The position numbers and the translations under genes are program-made. Shown here one piece after another: positions 62,970 to 64,000 of a stretch of 64,000 bases of DNA. Position 1 is the first letter of the stretch. The number at the start of each line of letters is the position of its first letter. The notes below the pieces were generated by a model. That model had not been told where the DNA came from. It saw nothing but the letters and a program-made list of their open reading frames with translations, and did not search any database. The stretch comes from Thalassobaculum litoreum DSM 18839 (lineage in GTDB: Bacteria; Pseudomonadota; Alphaproteobacteria; Thalassobaculales; Thalassobaculaceae), in contig NZ_FNBW01000001.1 of NCBI RefSeq assembly GCF_900102465.1, forward strand, positions 496,557 to 560,556, written 5' to 3'.

Positions 62970-64000
62970 CTATTCCGACGCCAGCTCCCGGATCACCGCC
63001 CAGCCCTCTTCCACATGGCGCTGCTCGGTGCGGGTCTGGCCGATCGACATGCGGATGACATAGCGGCCGCCGACCCGGTTCTGGGTCAGGTAGATCCGGC
63101 CGTCGTCGTTGATCCGGTGCAGCAGCGCCTCGTTCAGCCGGTCTAGGTCGGCCGGATCGTCCACGCCGGACGGATGGAAGCGGAAATTGATCAGCGACAG
63201 CATCGGCGGTGCCATGATCTCGAAGTCGGGATCGGCCTCGACCCAGGCAGCGAACAGCCCGCCCAGGCGCACATGCTCGCGGATGATCGTCCGCAGCCCC
63301 TCCACCCCGTAGCTGCGGATCACGAACCACAGCTTCAGCGCCCGGAACCGGCGGCCCAGCGGCACGCCCCAGTCCCGGTAGTCGAAGACGGCATCGGCCT
63401 CGCGGCTCTTCAGGAACTCCGGCAGGATCGAGAAGGTGCGGACCAGGGCGTCCGGATCCTTCACGTAATGGGCCGAGCAGTCGAAATTGGTCAGCAGCCA
63501 CTTGTGCGGGTTGAAGACCACGCTGTCGGCCAGCTCGATGCCGTCGAACATCCAGCGGTGTTCCGGGCAGATCAGAGCGCTTCCGGCCCATGCGGCATCC
63601 ACGTGCAGGAAGATGTCGTAGCGCCGGCACAACTCACCGATCGCCCGCAGCGGATCGACCGCCCCCACCCCGGTGCCGCCGATCGACGCGACCACGCAGA
63701 CCGGCCGGATGCCGGCGGCCAGATCGGCCTCGATCGCCGCCTCCAGGGAGTCGACCCGCAGCCGGAAGGCGTCGTCCACCGGGATCTTGCGGAATCCGGC
63801 AAGGCCGAGGCCGGCGATCTTCACGTTCTTCTCGGTCGCCGAATGGGTCTGCTCCGAGGTGTAGATCGCCATCGGCGGATGCGCCTTCAGGCCCTCGGCG
63901 TTCACGCCCCAGCCGGTCGCCTTCTCCCGCGCGGTCAGGATGGCGGCCAGAATGGCGCTGGAGGCGCTGTCCTGAATCACTCCGGTGAAGCCCCGCGGCA
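62970..64000 (-). CDS. PLP-dependent decarboxylase (aromatic-L-amino-acid type), N-terminus cut
   Basis: About 343 residues up to the window end are visible; the 5' end lies outside. VIQDSASSAILAAILTAREK, VASIGGTGVGAVDPL, LHVDAAWAGSALICPEHRW and VVFNPHKWLLTNFDCSA (with the PLP Lys) mark group II PLP decarboxylases. Substrates include aromatic amino acids, glutamate or diaminobutyrate; none can be chosen here. Confidence 0.9.
   Translation of the reverse strand, partial: PRGFTGVIQDSASSAILAAILTAREKATGWGVNAEGLKAHPPMAIYTSEQTHSATEKNVKIAGLGLAGFRKIPVDDAFRLRVDSLEAAIEADLAAGIRPVCVVASIGGTGVGAVDPLRAIGELCRRYDIFLHVDAAWAGSALICPEHRWMFDGIELADSVVFNPHKWLLTNFDCSAHYVKDPDALVRTFSILPEFLKSREADAVFDYRDWGVPLGRRFRALKLWFVIRSYGVEGLRTIIREHVRLGGLFAAWVEADPDFEIMAPPMLSLINFRFHPSGVDDPADLDRLNEALLHRINDDGRIYLTQNRVGGRYVIRMSIGQTRTEQRHVEEGWAVIRELASE

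Overview
The window looks like the chromosome of a high-GC alphaproteobacterium, most likely Rhodospirillales-like. The evidence is the folK-rpoZ-spoT order, the yajC-secD-secF-Mth938 order, a SpoT/RelA-type gene beside rpoZ, the dCTP deaminase family and overall codon use. No genus can be assigned from the sequence alone. No rRNA operon or CRISPR array was seen. One intact tRNA (Lys, UUU anticodon) is present.

Layout. 1-8.5 kb is housekeeping: spoT/relA (partial), rpoZ, folK, a NYN-domain protein, a family 5 uracil-DNA glycosylase, smpB, dapA, a soluble lytic transglycosylase, a haloacid dehalogenase and an alpha/beta hydrolase. 8.7-18.1 kb is a nine-gene minus-strand operon for acyl-CoA catabolism: two CaiB/BaiF CoA-transferases, a CoA ligase, an acyl-CoA dehydrogenase, a hydratase, a MenB/BadI-like crotonase, two 3-hydroxyacyl-CoA dehydrogenase-type proteins and an oxidoreductase. 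It is read divergently from a sigma-54 activator, and a textbook -24/-12 promoter lies directly in front of the first operon gene. 19.8-23.4 kb holds a DUF4286-like protein, a DUF502 membrane protein, a class V aminotransferase and two small conserved proteins.

23.6-39.5 kb is a 15.8 kb mobile element inserted into the 3' half of the tRNA-Lys gene, bounded by a perfect 48-bp direct repeat. It carries a P4-type integrase, an AlpA-like regulator, a toprim primase, a RepA-like helicase, several small genes, a P27-type small terminase, a tape-measure protein and a tail-assembly-chaperone-like protein. I found no portal, capsid, large terminase, lysis or baseplate gene. The left 9 kb is a chain of genes whose stops and starts overlap, which argues against random decay. 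It looks more like a phage satellite of the PICI type carrying some tail genes than a dead prophage. The right third (34.7-39.4 kb) holds an XRE repressor with operator-like palindromes, AT-rich cargo, and gene remnants including a frameshifted copy of a nearby STAS-like gene.

39.6-64 kb is housekeeping again: a PAS/HD-GYP protein, coaD-gyrA (overlapping), a CHASE4-type histidine kinase, a methyltransferase, ssb and uvrA (divergent), a degenerate GGDEF/EAL-like protein, trmFO, a squalene/phytoene-synthase-like protein, a dCTP deaminase, Mth938-like (NDUFAF3-type) protein, secF-secD-yajC, a DUF815 ATPase, cidA/lrgA-lrgB, a lipoprotein and a PLP-dependent decarboxylase cut by the window end.
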